64,000 nt of DNA, taken from positions 124,001 to 188,000 of the forward strand of contig CATOSP010000002.1 of NCBI GenBank assembly GCA_951812625.1. The letters run 5' to 3'. This stretch comes from an uncultured Dehalococcoidia bacterium. Its GTDB lineage: Bacteria; Chloroflexota; Dehalococcoidia; Lucifugimonadales; UBA3495. Numbering within the stretch: the first letter of the stretch is position 1; each line of letters begins with the position of its first letter. Under the pieces are notes generated by a model. That model had not been told where the DNA came from. It saw only the letters and a program-made list of their open reading frames with translations, and did no database searches. The translations under genes and the position numbers were made by a program. Shown piece by piece: positions 41,707 through 50,793 of the stretch.

Positions 41707-42501
41707 ACCTCGAAACTGGGGAGCAGTGTTCCGTTCTATGTGGTATGGCCGATGCTCGGGACGGCGGCGGGGAAAATGCCATTTTCCCGGACATTTGCGG
41801 GCATTTTCGGCCATTGCTGAGTGGGGCCGGAGGCGGAGAAACTTTCAATTTCCTCTCAAAACCGCTCATTTCCGCTCACTTTTACGAATTCCGTCGCATT
41901 GGCTGGACTGGGGTGACGGTGCGGGACGGTCCATTTAGCATGGGCATCCCCGAGCCCTAGCGGCAGGTTGGATCCTGGTCCCGGTCACAGCGGCGGTGCG
42001 AGTCGGACCGGTACAACATATGATAGGGAAGTGCAACTGAAGTTGGAAAGGGGCAAGTGTCAGTGGCATGAGGGGTGCGAGATGGGGGTCTTGAGGTGAA
42101 TGGACGGGACCTGCGGGACTTTCCTGAACGAGAGATTCGTGGGATACCATCAACATGGTCGAGGGCAAGTTTCCGCGGGCGCCGATGAATTCGACCACCC
42201 ACCATCCCGGAAAGTTACCATCAGATATGGCCGATGGCCCATCCTGCAAAGGAAGTTGTATACTTAGGTTCGCCACATAACATAACCTCCCATTTCATGG
42301 ATTGTTTTACCAATCCGAATGTCGCCTCATCACGTAGCAGTGTCGGGCCATATACCACATGATGCCAATCCCCTTCGGCCCAGACTTGATCTCCATAACG
42401 AGACCCATTCAGCCTCCTACTGACTTCTGCACAGCCATGAGTAGCGGATGTAATGGCAACGGGGTGCACATATCAATAGAGTTCGAACTGGCCTAACAGG
42501 A
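41707..42501. other. Divergent intergenic region before the surface-protein gene
   Basis: About 800 bp. The left half is dispersed repeat copy D. The right half (42165-42501) is AT-richer; a minus-strand open frame of 82 codons (42221-42469) has no recognisable family or ribosome site and is not annotated. Confidence 0.55.
41766..42075. repeat. Dispersed divergent-gap repeat, copy D
   Basis: It begins with CCGGACATTTGCGGGCATTTTCGG, cut here to its idea: CGGACATTT-type words (41790-41815) shared with copy E. Motif 1 is on the minus strand at 41860-41893, the middle block at 41943-41980 is shared with copy C, and motif 2 is on the plus strand at 42020-42064. Motif 2 is 39/45 identical to that of copy E by my hand count. 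Confidence 0.8.
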
Positions 42502-44106
42502 ATGGTAAGAGGATCTTCCGCATTCCTGGTGGCCGTAGCAGCCGCGACACTACCAACGTCGATTCGCCGGTACGTTTGGGCGGGACCCGTATTGGCCGTC
42601 ATCGCGTCTGTGATGGTCGTACTGGCGATTCCGTCGGACAGCAGCGCGTCTGTGATCAACGATGGAAGTGGACCATCTGACGATAGAGGCGGAGTCGGGC
42701 CCAATCCCCAAGACGACTCCTTGCCGATAGTATCAATGTCCGTACCAACATCGACGGTACAGGAAAGGTCAAGTTTTCGGGTCACTGTGAGCATCTCTCC
42801 ACCTCTCCCTGACGATGCTACCGAAGCTGAGAAAATCGTTGGTGGAGTAATATTTCACGACTCCGCAGTGGGGAACAATGAATGGTACGCCTTCACATTT
42901 CGAGCGGGGCAGGAAACCCGGAGCATCGGCTATTCCGTGTGTGACCAAGGAGAATTCACTAGTGGTCGAACTATCCGCGTTGGAGTCAACCCTGTCTTTG
43001 ATAGTTACCGGGTGGGTTCATCGCCACAGACAATTTCCGTAGTGGAAGCAACCGGGCTCGACGAGGGGCAGGCTTGTGACCCCAATGAGGAGGCGCCACC
43101 GCCACCCGACCCGACGGATGAGCCACCCCCGCCACCGCCACCGCCACCACCACCCCCGCCGCCTCCGCCTCCGCCACCGCCTCCGCCACCACCCCCGCCG
43201 CCGGAACCCACGGAGGAGCCGCCGCCGCCACCGCCGGAGGAGCCGCCACCACCACCGCCGCCACCTCCTCCTCCCCCGCCGGAGGAGCCGCCACCACCGC
43301 CACCTCCGCCGCCACCTCCTCCTCCCCCGGAGCCGGAGCCTGTGCCTGTTCCAACACCGGAGGAAGATGACGACGACGATGATGATGACGATGATGATGA
43401 CAATCCAACGAACGTGAACAACGAAGCGGTTGTCAATCCGACAACCGAGCCGACTCTCCCGCCTACAGCGGACCCAACGGTCGCGCCGACCGTCGCGCCG
43501 ACTAGCGTGCCGGTCACGTTGGAACCTACACAGGTGGCGACGATGGAGTCCGCTGCGACGCAGAAGGATGGATCTACGGCTGAATCAAAAGAAGAATCGG
43601 ATGACCCTGAACCCACGGCGACGCCCACGCCGACGCCTACTCCCGTACCGACAGCGACTCCCGTTCCCGAGCCGCCAGCTACCGCGACGCCCACGCCCAC
43701 GCCTGTCCCGACGGCCACGGCTACTCCCACGCCAACGCCGGTTCCCACTCCCACGCCCTGGCGTTCTGCTATCGTTACAGTTCAGCCCGTTCCGACGGCA
43801 ACACCTGTGCCGACCGCCACTCCGACGCCAACGCCGGTCCCCACGGCGACTGCGACTCCCACGTCAACACCGGAACCCTTACCCGTGCCGACTCCAACAC
43901 CACCGGAGGACACAACACAAGGGGAGTTGCAACAGCTGGAACGGCCATCCATTCCGGTGATTGGGAGCGCGCTGCCGAGAATTCAGTCTGCGCTGACCGG
44001 CATTGTGTCCACACCACGCCAGAGAATGACGCTGATAATAATACTGGTGGCTGTCAGCGTGGCCGCACTGATTGCCTTCCTGTACCTGGTGTTCAGGAGG
44101 CGGTAG
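42502..44106 (+). CDS. Surface-anchored protein with poly-Pro, poly-Asp and Thr-Pro stalk
   Basis: 534 residues. A membrane-targeting segment at about 24-43 (YVWAGPVLAVIASVMVVLAI) is followed by a small globular domain, residues about 70-185 (PIVSMSVPTSTVQERSSFRVTVSI.., beta-rich, Calx-beta-like). Then come long proline runs broken by Glu-Glu or EPTEE (about 195-285), a run of 12 Asp, Pro-Thr-Ala repeats (TPTPTPVPTATP) and a C-terminal membrane helix MTLIIILVAVSVAALIAFLYLVF with basic end. This looks like an extracellular domain on a long rigid wall-spanning stalk. Proline runs of this length require EF-P for translation. Its 3' end overlaps the convergent histidine kinase gene by 14 bp. Confidence 0.78.
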   Translation: MVRGSSAFLVAVAAATLPTSIRRYVWAGPVLAVIASVMVVLAIPSDSSASVINDGSGPSDDRGGVGPNPQDDSLPIVSMSVPTSTVQERSSFRVTVSISPPLPDDATEAEKIVGGVIFHDSAVGNNEWYAFTFRAGQETRSIGYSVCDQGEFTSGRTIRVGVNPVFDSYRVGSSPQTISVVEATGLDEGQACDPNEEAPPPPDPTDEPPPPPPPPPPPPPPPPPPPPPPPPPPPEPTEEPPPPPPEEPPPPPPPPPPPPPEEPPPPPPPPPPPPPPEPEPVPVPTPEEDDDDDDDDDDDDNPTNVNNEAVVNPTTEPTLPPTADPTVAPTVAPTSVPVTLEPTQVATMESAATQKDGSTAESKEESDDPEPTATPTPTPTPVPTATPVPEPPATATPTPTPVPTATATPTPTPVPTPTPWRSAIVTVQPVPTATPVPTATPTPTPVPTATATPTSTPEPLPVPTPTPPEDTTQGELQQLERPSIPVIGSALPRIQSALTGIVSTPRQRMTLIIILVAVSVAALIAFLYLVFRRR

Positions 44107-45994
44107 GGAGTGCGCTTACTTCTGTGAGGTCTGGGTCGGGCGCTGATGTTGACACGGTCATGGTGAAGGTTGCGTGTTCACCCACGGCGGTATCCACGGT
44201 CAGGTCGCCGCCGTGACGCCTGGCCACGTCGGCGGCAATGGTGAGGCCTAGTCCGGCTCCAAGGGCTCCGTCACGGGTGGAGAAGAACGGGTTGAATATA
44301 TGGCCGACAACGTCATCAGGTATGCCGGGGCCGTTATCCTTGATGACAACATTTACGACGTCGCCGCTCCGGCGGGTGGACACGAGCAAGGAAGGCTCAT
44401 AATCGTCCCCCAACCCCTCATGCCTAGTCCGCATGGCGTAACAGGCGTTGGACACAAGGTTCAGGATGGCCTCTCCGAAGTCCCTGTCTACCAGGGGTAC
44501 GGATTCCACTGACTCGTCGAAATCGAATGTTGGCTGTAGAGCGAAGTCCTGCCACTCGGCAGTAAAGGTGTCGCACCCAGTCTGAACGGCCTGACGCAGG
44601 AATTGGTTCAGGTCGGTCATTACCGGGTCCCCTCCCACGTCTCCGAAACTGCGCATCCTCTCCACGATTGCCAGGGCCCGCCCCCCGTTGGAGCATACCC
44701 GGGCCAGATTGTCCGTGAGGTCCTGGGTAATTTCATCCAACAGGGCCGTGTCATCATCGGCCAATTTGTCCCGGTATCCCGCCAACATCTCAGACAGTTC
44801 GTTGTAGAGGTCCAAAGAACCCTCGGAGAAGTTCATGACGAAGTTCAGCGGGTTGCTGATTTCGTGGGCCACACCGGAGACCAGTTCGCCCAGTGCAGCC
44901 AGCTTCTCCTGAGCCACCAGTCTGGCCTGCATTCTCTGGAGTTCCTCGTTGGCTACCCGCAAGTCTTCGTAGAGTTTCTCAACCAGATTCAGGCGTTGCA
45001 CTTCGAGGGCCTGTTGCCGGAAAACCTCCAGTGCATCGGCCAACTCCCCAATCTCGTCCTGCCCAACTTCCGGCACCGGCGTTTGAAGGTCTCCGTCTGC
45101 CATGTGGCGCATCCTCGATGAGAGCCGGGAGAGCCGTCTTACCATCCCGTTCCCTACCCATAGCCACGCTGCCGCCGTAGCAGCTACGACGCTTATGACG
45201 CAGATGGCTGTAAGAAGAATCCGGCCTCGGTCGAAGCTGTGAACGGCCAGGTCCAATACTCCAGTTGAGTGTCCCTGCGCCCGCAGCAGCAGGTCAGATA
45301 CGGCGGCGTTGATGGGCGGGGCGAGTCCATCCAGCTTGGCTGCCAATGCCCCGGCGTTGGACTCCAGAGCGAGTTGCTGCCCCCGGACGTCGAAAACCCC
45401 GCCTTCCCTGCCCATCGCGCCTATCTCGGGGTCGATACCTTGCTCGTACAGCGAGGCGAACTGCTGCCAGCGACGGTCCAGGGTTGCTTCATCCGGTGAT
45501 GCCAATGCTTGCCCCAATAACGCAAGAGCGGCGGCCGAATCGAGGTCAGTGGGGGACATTGCATTCAATCTGCCCTGAAGATCCGAGGCCGATGAGTTCG
45601 CTTGGTCCGATGCTTCCTGGTTCACGATCTGATTGTCAATCACCGTGGCTATTTCGAATGCATGGGTATTGACCCGTTCCGCATCGGCGGACAAAGCTTC
45701 GGTTAGGCTGACGGCAGATAGAGATTTCTCCAGACGGTCAAGAGAGGCGGAAACATCACTGGCAGACGGTTGTCCTATACCCAGAGATAGAAGCCGTTCG
45801 GCCTCCCGTGAAGTGGCCCACGCTGCTTCCAGTCCGGGCACGGACTCTGACCTGACCCGGTCGGACAGGTCGCCGCTTCGCTCAAAATAATAGACTCCGA
45901 CAGCGCTGGACACCAGGGTAAGGAACACAGCGAAACCGAGGGCAAGGTATAGTTTGGTGCCAATGCGATTCCACCTATCAATCAGAAACCCCAT
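44093..45994 (-). CDS. Sensor histidine kinase with periplasmic domain and HAMP
   Basis: About 633 residues. TM1 (YLALGFAVFLTLVSSAVGVYYF), a helical extracellular sensor of about 215 residues, TM2 (ILLTAICVISVVAATAAAWLWV), HAMP (MVRRLSRLSSRMRHMADGDLQTPV), a coiled coil, then the phosphoacceptor His377 in GVAHEISNPLNF. The ATPase domain has NLVSNACYAM (N box), DNGPGIP (G1) and GAGLGLTI (G2). No response regulator is adjacent, so it is an orphan. AAGGAG lies 11 bp before ATG 45994. Confidence 0.92.
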   Translation of the reverse strand: MGFLIDRWNRIGTKLYLALGFAVFLTLVSSAVGVYYFERSGDLSDRVRSESVPGLEAAWATSREAERLLSLGIGQPSASDVSASLDRLEKSLSAVSLTEALSADAERVNTHAFEIATVIDNQIVNQEASDQANSSASDLQGRLNAMSPTDLDSAAALALLGQALASPDEATLDRRWQQFASLYEQGIDPEIGAMGREGGVFDVRGQQLALESNAGALAAKLDGLAPPINAAVSDLLLRAQGHSTGVLDLAVHSFDRGRILLTAICVISVVAATAAAWLWVGNGMVRRLSRLSSRMRHMADGDLQTPVPEVGQDEIGELADALEVFRQQALEVQRLNLVEKLYEDLRVANEELQRMQARLVAQEKLAALGELVSGVAHEISNPLNFVMNFSEGSLDLYNELSEMLAGYRDKLADDDTALLDEITQDLTDNLARVCSNGGRALAIVERMRSFGDVGGDPVMTDLNQFLRQAVQTGCDTFTAEWQDFALQPTFDFDESVESVPLVDRDFGEAILNLVSNACYAMRTRHEGLGDDYEPSLLVSTRRSGDVVNVVIKDNGPGIPDDVVGHIFNPFFSTRDGALGAGLGLTIAADVARRHGGDLTVDTAVGEHATFTMTVSTSAPDPDLTEVSALPTAS

Positions 45995-46023
45995 ACCGCA
46001 CACAACTCCTTAATCGCAGCAAC

Positions 46024-46485
46024 TCAGCGTTGAGGTTGGGAACTTTCGCTGCCGCCCCAAGCGATGACACGCTCAACGGTGATTTTGATTACCGGGTTTT
46101 CGTCGATGTCCATATCCCGGTATTGGGGGTACTTTGCGCGCAGGACCAGGATGGCTGCGGACCGTTCTTCACCTTCCAGCAGAAGTTCTGCCCGGCCAGA
46201 GATCATGACGTACCAGAGACGGGACCAGTCCTCTTCGTAGTGGTCCGCAACCAGCGTGGCCTGTGGATTGGACAGGATGTTTCTGACCCTGCGCAGGCGG
46301 GTAAGACCTGTACGTTTCGGCTTCTGGTCAAGGACGGAATAGATGTGGTCTCCATCAACCGCGAAGCAGACAGGTATTACGTGAGGTACGCCCGACTCGT
46401 CAGCCGTGGCGAGATGGCCCACCCGGGCTTCGCTGAGGTGGTGAGAATGTAAGGTTCTGGACTGTTCCGGTGGTAGACCGGTCAA
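46024..46485 (-). CDS. PPOX-class F420-dependent protein (Rv1155-like, TIGR03668 type)
   Basis: 153 residues, a flavin-binding split-barrel. RVGHLATADESGVPHVIPVCFAVDGDHIYSVLDQKPKRT and the later NPQATLVADHYEEDWSRLWYVMISGRAELL are the clear signatures of this subfamily. Members bind coenzyme F420 or FMN and are reductases or cofactor-binding proteins of unsettled physiology. Presence of this family fits Chloroflexota or Actinobacteria. It sits directly upstream of the histidine kinase gene (30 bp). Confidence 0.85.
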   Translation of the reverse strand: MTGLPPEQSRTLHSHHLSEARVGHLATADESGVPHVIPVCFAVDGDHIYSVLDQKPKRTGLTRLRRVRNILSNPQATLVADHYEEDWSRLWYVMISGRAELLLEGEERSAAILVLRAKYPQYRDMDIDENPVIKITVERVIAWGGSESSQPQR

Positions 46486-46524
46486 GGCACACCTGGTGGT
46501 GGGGCAGCTACAGGTGAGCAGATT

Positions 46525-47448
46525 TCAGACCCCGGAGGCAAAACCCAGAGGGTCCTCCATAAACTCGATGTTCTCTAGTTCCATCTTGGCGGCGTCTTCT
46601 AGGCTTGCGTCCCCATCCCGGATGCAGTTGATCAACACCTTCTTGGCCAAGTCTCCGCCGATCTTGCCCAAGGCGTTGATCCCGGCCAACTGCACCTGGT
46701 AGTCGTCATCCTCCAATAATGGGATCAGATGCGGGACTGCATCCTCCTCGGCCAACTCTCCGCAAGCGTGAGCTGATTCGTAGCGGATGGAAGGTTCCGG
46801 GCTGTCCAACTCCTGTATCAGCAGTGGGAGCCAGTCGGGTTCTCCAGTCCTTCCCATAGCGAAAATTGAGCTGGACTTCAGTTCCAGGTCGTCGCTCTCG
46901 AAAGCTTCGGACACCAGTGACCTGATCTCGCTGGTGTTAATGGGGGCCACTGCTTCCAAGCTACGCCGACGCACTTCCAAGGGCTGATCCAGGTCTTGCA
47001 GAACTGCCATAAGGCTATTGTGCAGTGTGTTCACGTCTCGGGCCAGCAGTTTGCCCTCCTGTGCCAGGACTGCGAACTTCCCCAGGGCGACAGCCGCTGC
47101 GGCGCGCACTCCAGGGCTCCGGTCAGAATGCAGAACCTGATCCAGGCTGGGAATTACGGAGCGGTCTTCATTCTCCCAAAGGCCCTCGATGGCCTTTTCC
47201 AGAACGAATTCGTCCTTATCCCTGAGGCACATCTTGAATACGGCGGAGAAGTCGAGTTCCGCGTTCTCTTCCGCCGCCTCGACCATAGCCGTGATGATAT
47301 TTCTTTGCCGGTCTTCCTCCATCCCAAACCATACGCGGGCGAACTCGCCTAATTCGGATGGGGAGAGATCGGACATCTCGGCGAATTCAGCTACCGGGAT
47401 CGCGGCTGTCTCGTCGTTGAGGGTTTCAAGAAACAAGTCTGATGGCAT
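46525..47448 (-). CDS. HEAT-repeat protein
   Basis: About 307 residues of consecutive two-helix repeats, for example SLDQVLHSDRSPGVRAAAAVALGKFA, LVSEAFESDDLELKSSSIFAMGRTG, LIQELDSPEPSIRYESAHACGELA and LIPLLEDDDYQVQLAGINALGKIG. Such proteins are scaffolds for protein-protein contact; PBS lyase-like repeats are a subset. Start ATG 47448 is placed with an extended -10 (TGTTATACT, 47525-47533 on the minus strand) upstream; a longer frame from 47571 is rejected. Confidence 0.82.
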   Translation of the reverse strand: MPSDLFLETLNDETAAIPVAEFAEMSDLSPSELGEFARVWFGMEEDRQRNIITAMVEAAEENAELDFSAVFKMCLRDKDEFVLEKAIEGLWENEDRSVIPSLDQVLHSDRSPGVRAAAAVALGKFAVLAQEGKLLARDVNTLHNSLMAVLQDLDQPLEVRRRSLEAVAPINTSEIRSLVSEAFESDDLELKSSSIFAMGRTGEPDWLPLLIQELDSPEPSIRYESAHACGELAEEDAVPHLIPLLEDDDYQVQLAGINALGKIGGDLAKKVLINCIRDGDASLEDAAKMELENIEFMEDPLGFASGV

Positions 47449-47711
47449 ACCAGGTCTTACCTGTGCGAGGACTCCATAATCTGTGTGCCAAACGCTATGC
47501 ACATGCCGTTCTGACCAGGACTTCAGTATAACATTAGGGACCGTGACAACTGTGGGAGCGGGCCCGCCCATCGTGTCTGGCTTGGGATTCTTCCGCCGTC
47601 ATCCCCTGATCTCTGGTTGTCATTACACTTTGACCTTGGTCCAAGCGAACCAACTTGGCAATGTCTGTGCCTACCATTCTGCCGAATGAGTCTACTGTAG
47701 CGCAGACGACG

Positions 47712-49271
47712 CTATTGCTTCAACCGGTGAATTGCGTCCGGTATCTGCTCCACCAGGTCTGACGCGAGACTCCCAGCATTTCCCAGCGCTCTCGTGACCG
47801 TGTTTCCTGCCAAGCCGTGCAAGAACACGCCGCAGCACGCAGCGTCGGTTGTGTCCAGTCCCTGCGCCAACAGGCCGGTGATGATCCCGCTCAGAACATC
47901 GCCGGTGCCGGCGGAGGCCATCCCCGAGTTGGCGAATGGGGCTACCCGGACCAGTCCTCCGGGGTCAGCGATTGCCGTATGCGCACCCTTCAAGACCACC
48001 GTTGCGTTCCAACGGTTAGACCACTCGCGGGCAATCCCTACCCTGTCCCGTTGCACCTCGGCGGTGGACATGCCGGTCAGGGTTGCCATCTCTCCGGGGT
48101 GCGGGGTCAGAACCGCGGGACTGTGCAACTTGCTCCACCAACTATCTATTCCGGAGAGGCTATTGAGGCCGTCGGCGTCTATTACGACGGGCACAGGAAG
48201 GGGCGGGTCTCCCAGGACCAGTCCCTCCAGCAGGCTTTCCGTGCCGGGTGACCATCCAAGGCCACAGCCAACGAGAAGCGCGCTGTACCGGCCCAGGTTG
48301 GGCCTCAGCAAGCGGGCGGCTTCGGCATGAATCATTCCCATGCCGTCTTCCGGCACAGGGAGGTGTATAACCTCTGTGAGCTTGCCTGCGGCTATAGGGT
48401 AAATATTTCGGGCCGATGCCAGTGTGGTCAACCCCGCTCCCGTCCGCACAGACGCCTGCGACGCCAGGAATGCCGCTCCCACGTAGTTGCGGGAACCGGC
48501 GACCACCAGCGCATGGCCAAAGGTCCCTTTGTGAGAGTTGGCGGGCCGTTGCGGCAACCCTTCCTGCACCGATCCAGGAGTCAGGAGTTCCAGGGAGATG
48601 TCCCTTTCCTCCGGCAGTCCAGAAGGCAGACCGATGTCGGCTACCTCCAGCCTTCCCACCCTTTCCGCGCCGGGGAAGGTGAGCAGGCCAACTTTTGGGC
48701 GTCCCAGGGCGACGGTGACGTGCACCCTCGGACAGGCAGGGTCCACCTCTCCGGTGTCGCAATTCAGGCCGGTGGGCAGGTCCATTGCAATAATAGAGGG
48801 CCGGCGGGAATCCTGGGCTGTGTTGTTCACACGGTCAATTACGTCGCCCACGACGCCAGCCAAGGGACGGGAACGGCCCGTACCAAGTATTGCGTCTACC
48901 ACCAGGTCGGACCGGGCCATGAGCCTGTCCAGAGTGGTCAAGTTGGAGTCGTCGTTGGCGTCGGCAACGGTCAACCCGTAGTTTAATGCGAGCTCCATCT
49001 TCGGGTCGGGGGTGGGACGCCCCCTGACCACATATGCGGCTACCGCGGCTCCCCAGCGGGCCAGGTGCCGCCCGGTAACGAGACCGTCTGCGCCGTTGTT
49101 CCCCGGCCCTACGAGGACCAGGACGCGCTTCCCGGCCGCACCGCCCATCAGGTCGCGGGACACTTCTGCCACGGCCAGGCCGGCGTTCTCCATCAGGGTA
49201 TCGGTGCTGACCCCGTGACGCTCCGCTGACTGCTCCAGCGCAGTCATTTCGGCGGCGGTGACGATCTTCAT
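47712..49271 (-). CDS. nnr: Bifunctional NAD(P)HX epimerase/dehydratase
   Basis: 519 residues fusing the YjeF N-terminal epimerase (GPGNNGADGLVTGRHLARWG, DAILGTG, MDLPTGLNCDTG) to the C-terminal ADP/ATP-dependent dehydratase (GRPKVGLLTFPGAERVG linker, NSHKGTFGHALVVAGS, TPHPGEMATLTG and NSGMASAGTGDVLSGIITGLLAQG). It repairs hydrated NADH and NADPH. It lies 4 bp downstream of acpS, the widespread acpS-nnr pairing. Confidence 0.95.
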   Translation of the reverse strand: MKIVTAAEMTALEQSAERHGVSTDTLMENAGLAVAEVSRDLMGGAAGKRVLVLVGPGNNGADGLVTGRHLARWGAAVAAYVVRGRPTPDPKMELALNYGLTVADANDDSNLTTLDRLMARSDLVVDAILGTGRSRPLAGVVGDVIDRVNNTAQDSRRPSIIAMDLPTGLNCDTGEVDPACPRVHVTVALGRPKVGLLTFPGAERVGRLEVADIGLPSGLPEERDISLELLTPGSVQEGLPQRPANSHKGTFGHALVVAGSRNYVGAAFLASQASVRTGAGLTTLASARNIYPIAAGKLTEVIHLPVPEDGMGMIHAEAARLLRPNLGRYSALLVGCGLGWSPGTESLLEGLVLGDPPLPVPVVIDADGLNSLSGIDSWWSKLHSPAVLTPHPGEMATLTGMSTAEVQRDRVGIAREWSNRWNATVVLKGAHTAIADPGGLVRVAPFANSGMASAGTGDVLSGIITGLLAQGLDTTDAACCGVFLHGLAGNTVTRALGNAGSLASDLVEQIPDAIHRLKQ

Positions 49272-49275
49272 TCTT

Positions 49276-49668
49276 TCAGAGTCCGGCTAGGCCTTCCTGC
49301 TGTACGACCACGAAGGCAACAGCGTATTCCCTGGAGTGGGTCAGGCTGACCGAGATCTCCCTGACGTGCAACCGCTCGGCACGGAGCCTGGCACGGCCGT
49401 GCAGTTCAATGCTAGGCGCCCCACTGGGAGCGCGCACCACCTCGATATCCTTCCAGCCAACGCCACGGACACCGGTGCCCAGGGACTTCATGGTCGCTTC
49501 CTTGGCGGCGAAGCGGGCGGCCAGGTTGGGCGCACGACCCCGGCAGTATGTAATCTCTCCAGGTGTGTAGATTCGGTCCAGGAACCGTTGGCCGTATAGT
49601 TCCACCATGCGGTGGATGCGGGGGATTTCGATGATGTCAACGCCGGTAGAGAGATGCAACCTACGCAT
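49276..49668 (-). CDS. acpS: Holo-[acyl-carrier-protein] synthase
   Basis: 130 residues with both signature motifs, TGVDIIEIPRI (metal Asp) and RFAAKEATMKSLGTGVRGVGWKDIEV (metal Glu), and a typical C-terminus HSREYAVAFVVVQ. It transfers 4'-phosphopantetheine from CoA to ACP. Middle gene of the metF - acpS - nnr unit. Confidence 0.93.
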   Translation of the reverse strand: MRRLHLSTGVDIIEIPRIHRMVELYGQRFLDRIYTPGEITYCRGRAPNLAARFAAKEATMKSLGTGVRGVGWKDIEVVRAPSGAPSIELHGRARLRAERLHVREISVSLTHSREYAVAFVVVQQEGLAGL

Positions 49669-49720
49669 GGGGCATCACTTCCGGTGCGGGGCTGACCGGC
49701 TGACAACCTTCGGCAAGCGG

Positions 49721-50602
49721 CTATTCAGGCCCGGCGTGGCCCGGCAGCCCCAGGTTATTGAGAATCCGGGACACCGAGTAGCTTCGGTTGAGCACGTAGA
49801 AGTGGATTCCCGGCACGCCGCTTGCCCAAAGCTCCTCCACCTGCCGGGTGGCGTACTCCACACCCAGGTCCCGGACGGCGCGGTCATCGTCGGCGTACCG
49901 GTCTAGCTGCTCGTCCAACGCGTGAGGAATCCTTGCGCCGCAAAGTGAGGTGAATCTTCGAATCTGTGCCGCATTCAGTATGGGCAACACGCCGGGGACA
50001 ACGGGCACATCGATACCTGCCTTCTCCGCCCGGCGGGTGAAATCGAAGAAGTCCTCGTTGTCATAGAAAAGCTGGGTGATGAGAAATTCTGCGCCCTTCT
50101 CAACCTTCAACCTGGCGTATTCCAGGTCAGTGTCCAAGGACTTGGACTCAACATGGCCCTCCGGGTAACAGGCGGCGGCGATGCCAAAATCGAAGTTCCC
50201 ACGGATGTGTTCGATCAATTCCGAGGCGTGGCTGAACCCGTTTTCCGCCGGGACAAACTCGGTGTCCCCTTGGGGCGGGTCGCCGCGCAGGGCGATGACG
50301 TTCTCAATTCCGGCCTCGTCCAGACGTTCCAGCACCTGGTGAATCTCTTCCTTTGCCTGGCCGACGCAGGTCAGGTGGGCCATAACCTCCAGGTCATTCT
50401 GGTCCTTGATTTCGGTGGTTATCTGCTCGGTAAATGCCCTGGTCGAGCCGCCGGCCCCGTAGGTCACGGAGACAAAATCCGGGCTGTAGGGCTTGAGGCG
50501 TTCCACGGCGCGGATGACCGCCGGGATGCCGTCCTCGGTCCTGGGCGGGAAGAACTCGCAAGAAATGGTCCTCGTGTCGTCAAGTATTTCCTTGATTCGC
50601 AA
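49721..50602 (-). CDS. metF: 5,10-Methylenetetrahydrofolate reductase
   Basis: 293 residues, an FAD-containing TIM barrel. SCEFFPPRTEDG, FVSVTYGAGGS and ALRGDPPQGD are the family signatures, followed by ITQLFYDNEDFFDF and PVVPGVLPILN. It makes methyl-THF for methionine synthesis. TTG 50602, 8 bp after GAGG, fits the family start (RIKEIL). The roughly 140-nt leader contains a terminator-like hairpin. Confidence 0.93.
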   Translation of the reverse strand: MRIKEILDDTRTISCEFFPPRTEDGIPAVIRAVERLKPYSPDFVSVTYGAGGSTRAFTEQITTEIKDQNDLEVMAHLTCVGQAKEEIHQVLERLDEAGIENVIALRGDPPQGDTEFVPAENGFSHASELIEHIRGNFDFGIAAACYPEGHVESKSLDTDLEYARLKVEKGAEFLITQLFYDNEDFFDFTRRAEKAGIDVPVVPGVLPILNAAQIRRFTSLCGARIPHALDEQLDRYADDDRAVRDLGVEYATRQVEELWASGVPGIHFYVLNRSYSVSRILNNLGLPGHAGPE

Positions 50603-50704
50603 AATGTGAGCCTCAATTTGGGGTTGGGATAGAAACGGGGACTGAGGACATCGCCCATCACTGGGAGCTGGCCGGTATTGACCGTAGAGGATCCGGCACT
50701 CAGT

Positions 50705-50740
50705 CCAAAAAAGGAAACGGCGTGGATGCCGCCACACCGT
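50705..50740 (-). terminator. Terminator hairpin before metF
   Basis: On the minus strand ACGGTGTGG (50732-50740) pairs with CCACGCCGT (50717-50725) around CGGCAT, then TTTCC and six Ts (50707-50712). It is either the end of the enoyl-CoA hydratase transcript or an attenuator in the metF leader; it lies between the only good promoter (50751-50779) and metF. Confidence 0.7.
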
Positions 50741-50750
50741 CCCTGGCACA

Positions 50751-50779
50751 ATCATATCATCGAGGGAAAATCATGTCGA
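50751..50779 (-). promoter_or_regulatory. Promoter for metF-acpS-nnr
   Basis: On the minus strand TCGACA (50774-50779), a 17-bp spacer and TATGAT (50751-50756). Confidence 0.55.
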
Positions 50780-50793
50780 ATTGAGGCACGCTG

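Noticed and set aside
42221-42469. Minus-strand frame of 82 codons upstream of the surface-protein gene
   Set aside because: It has no ribosome site, family or repeat support; too weak to call.
43005-43754. Glycine/serine/valine-rich minus-strand frame
   Set aside because: It is the complement of the proline and aspartate runs of the surface protein.
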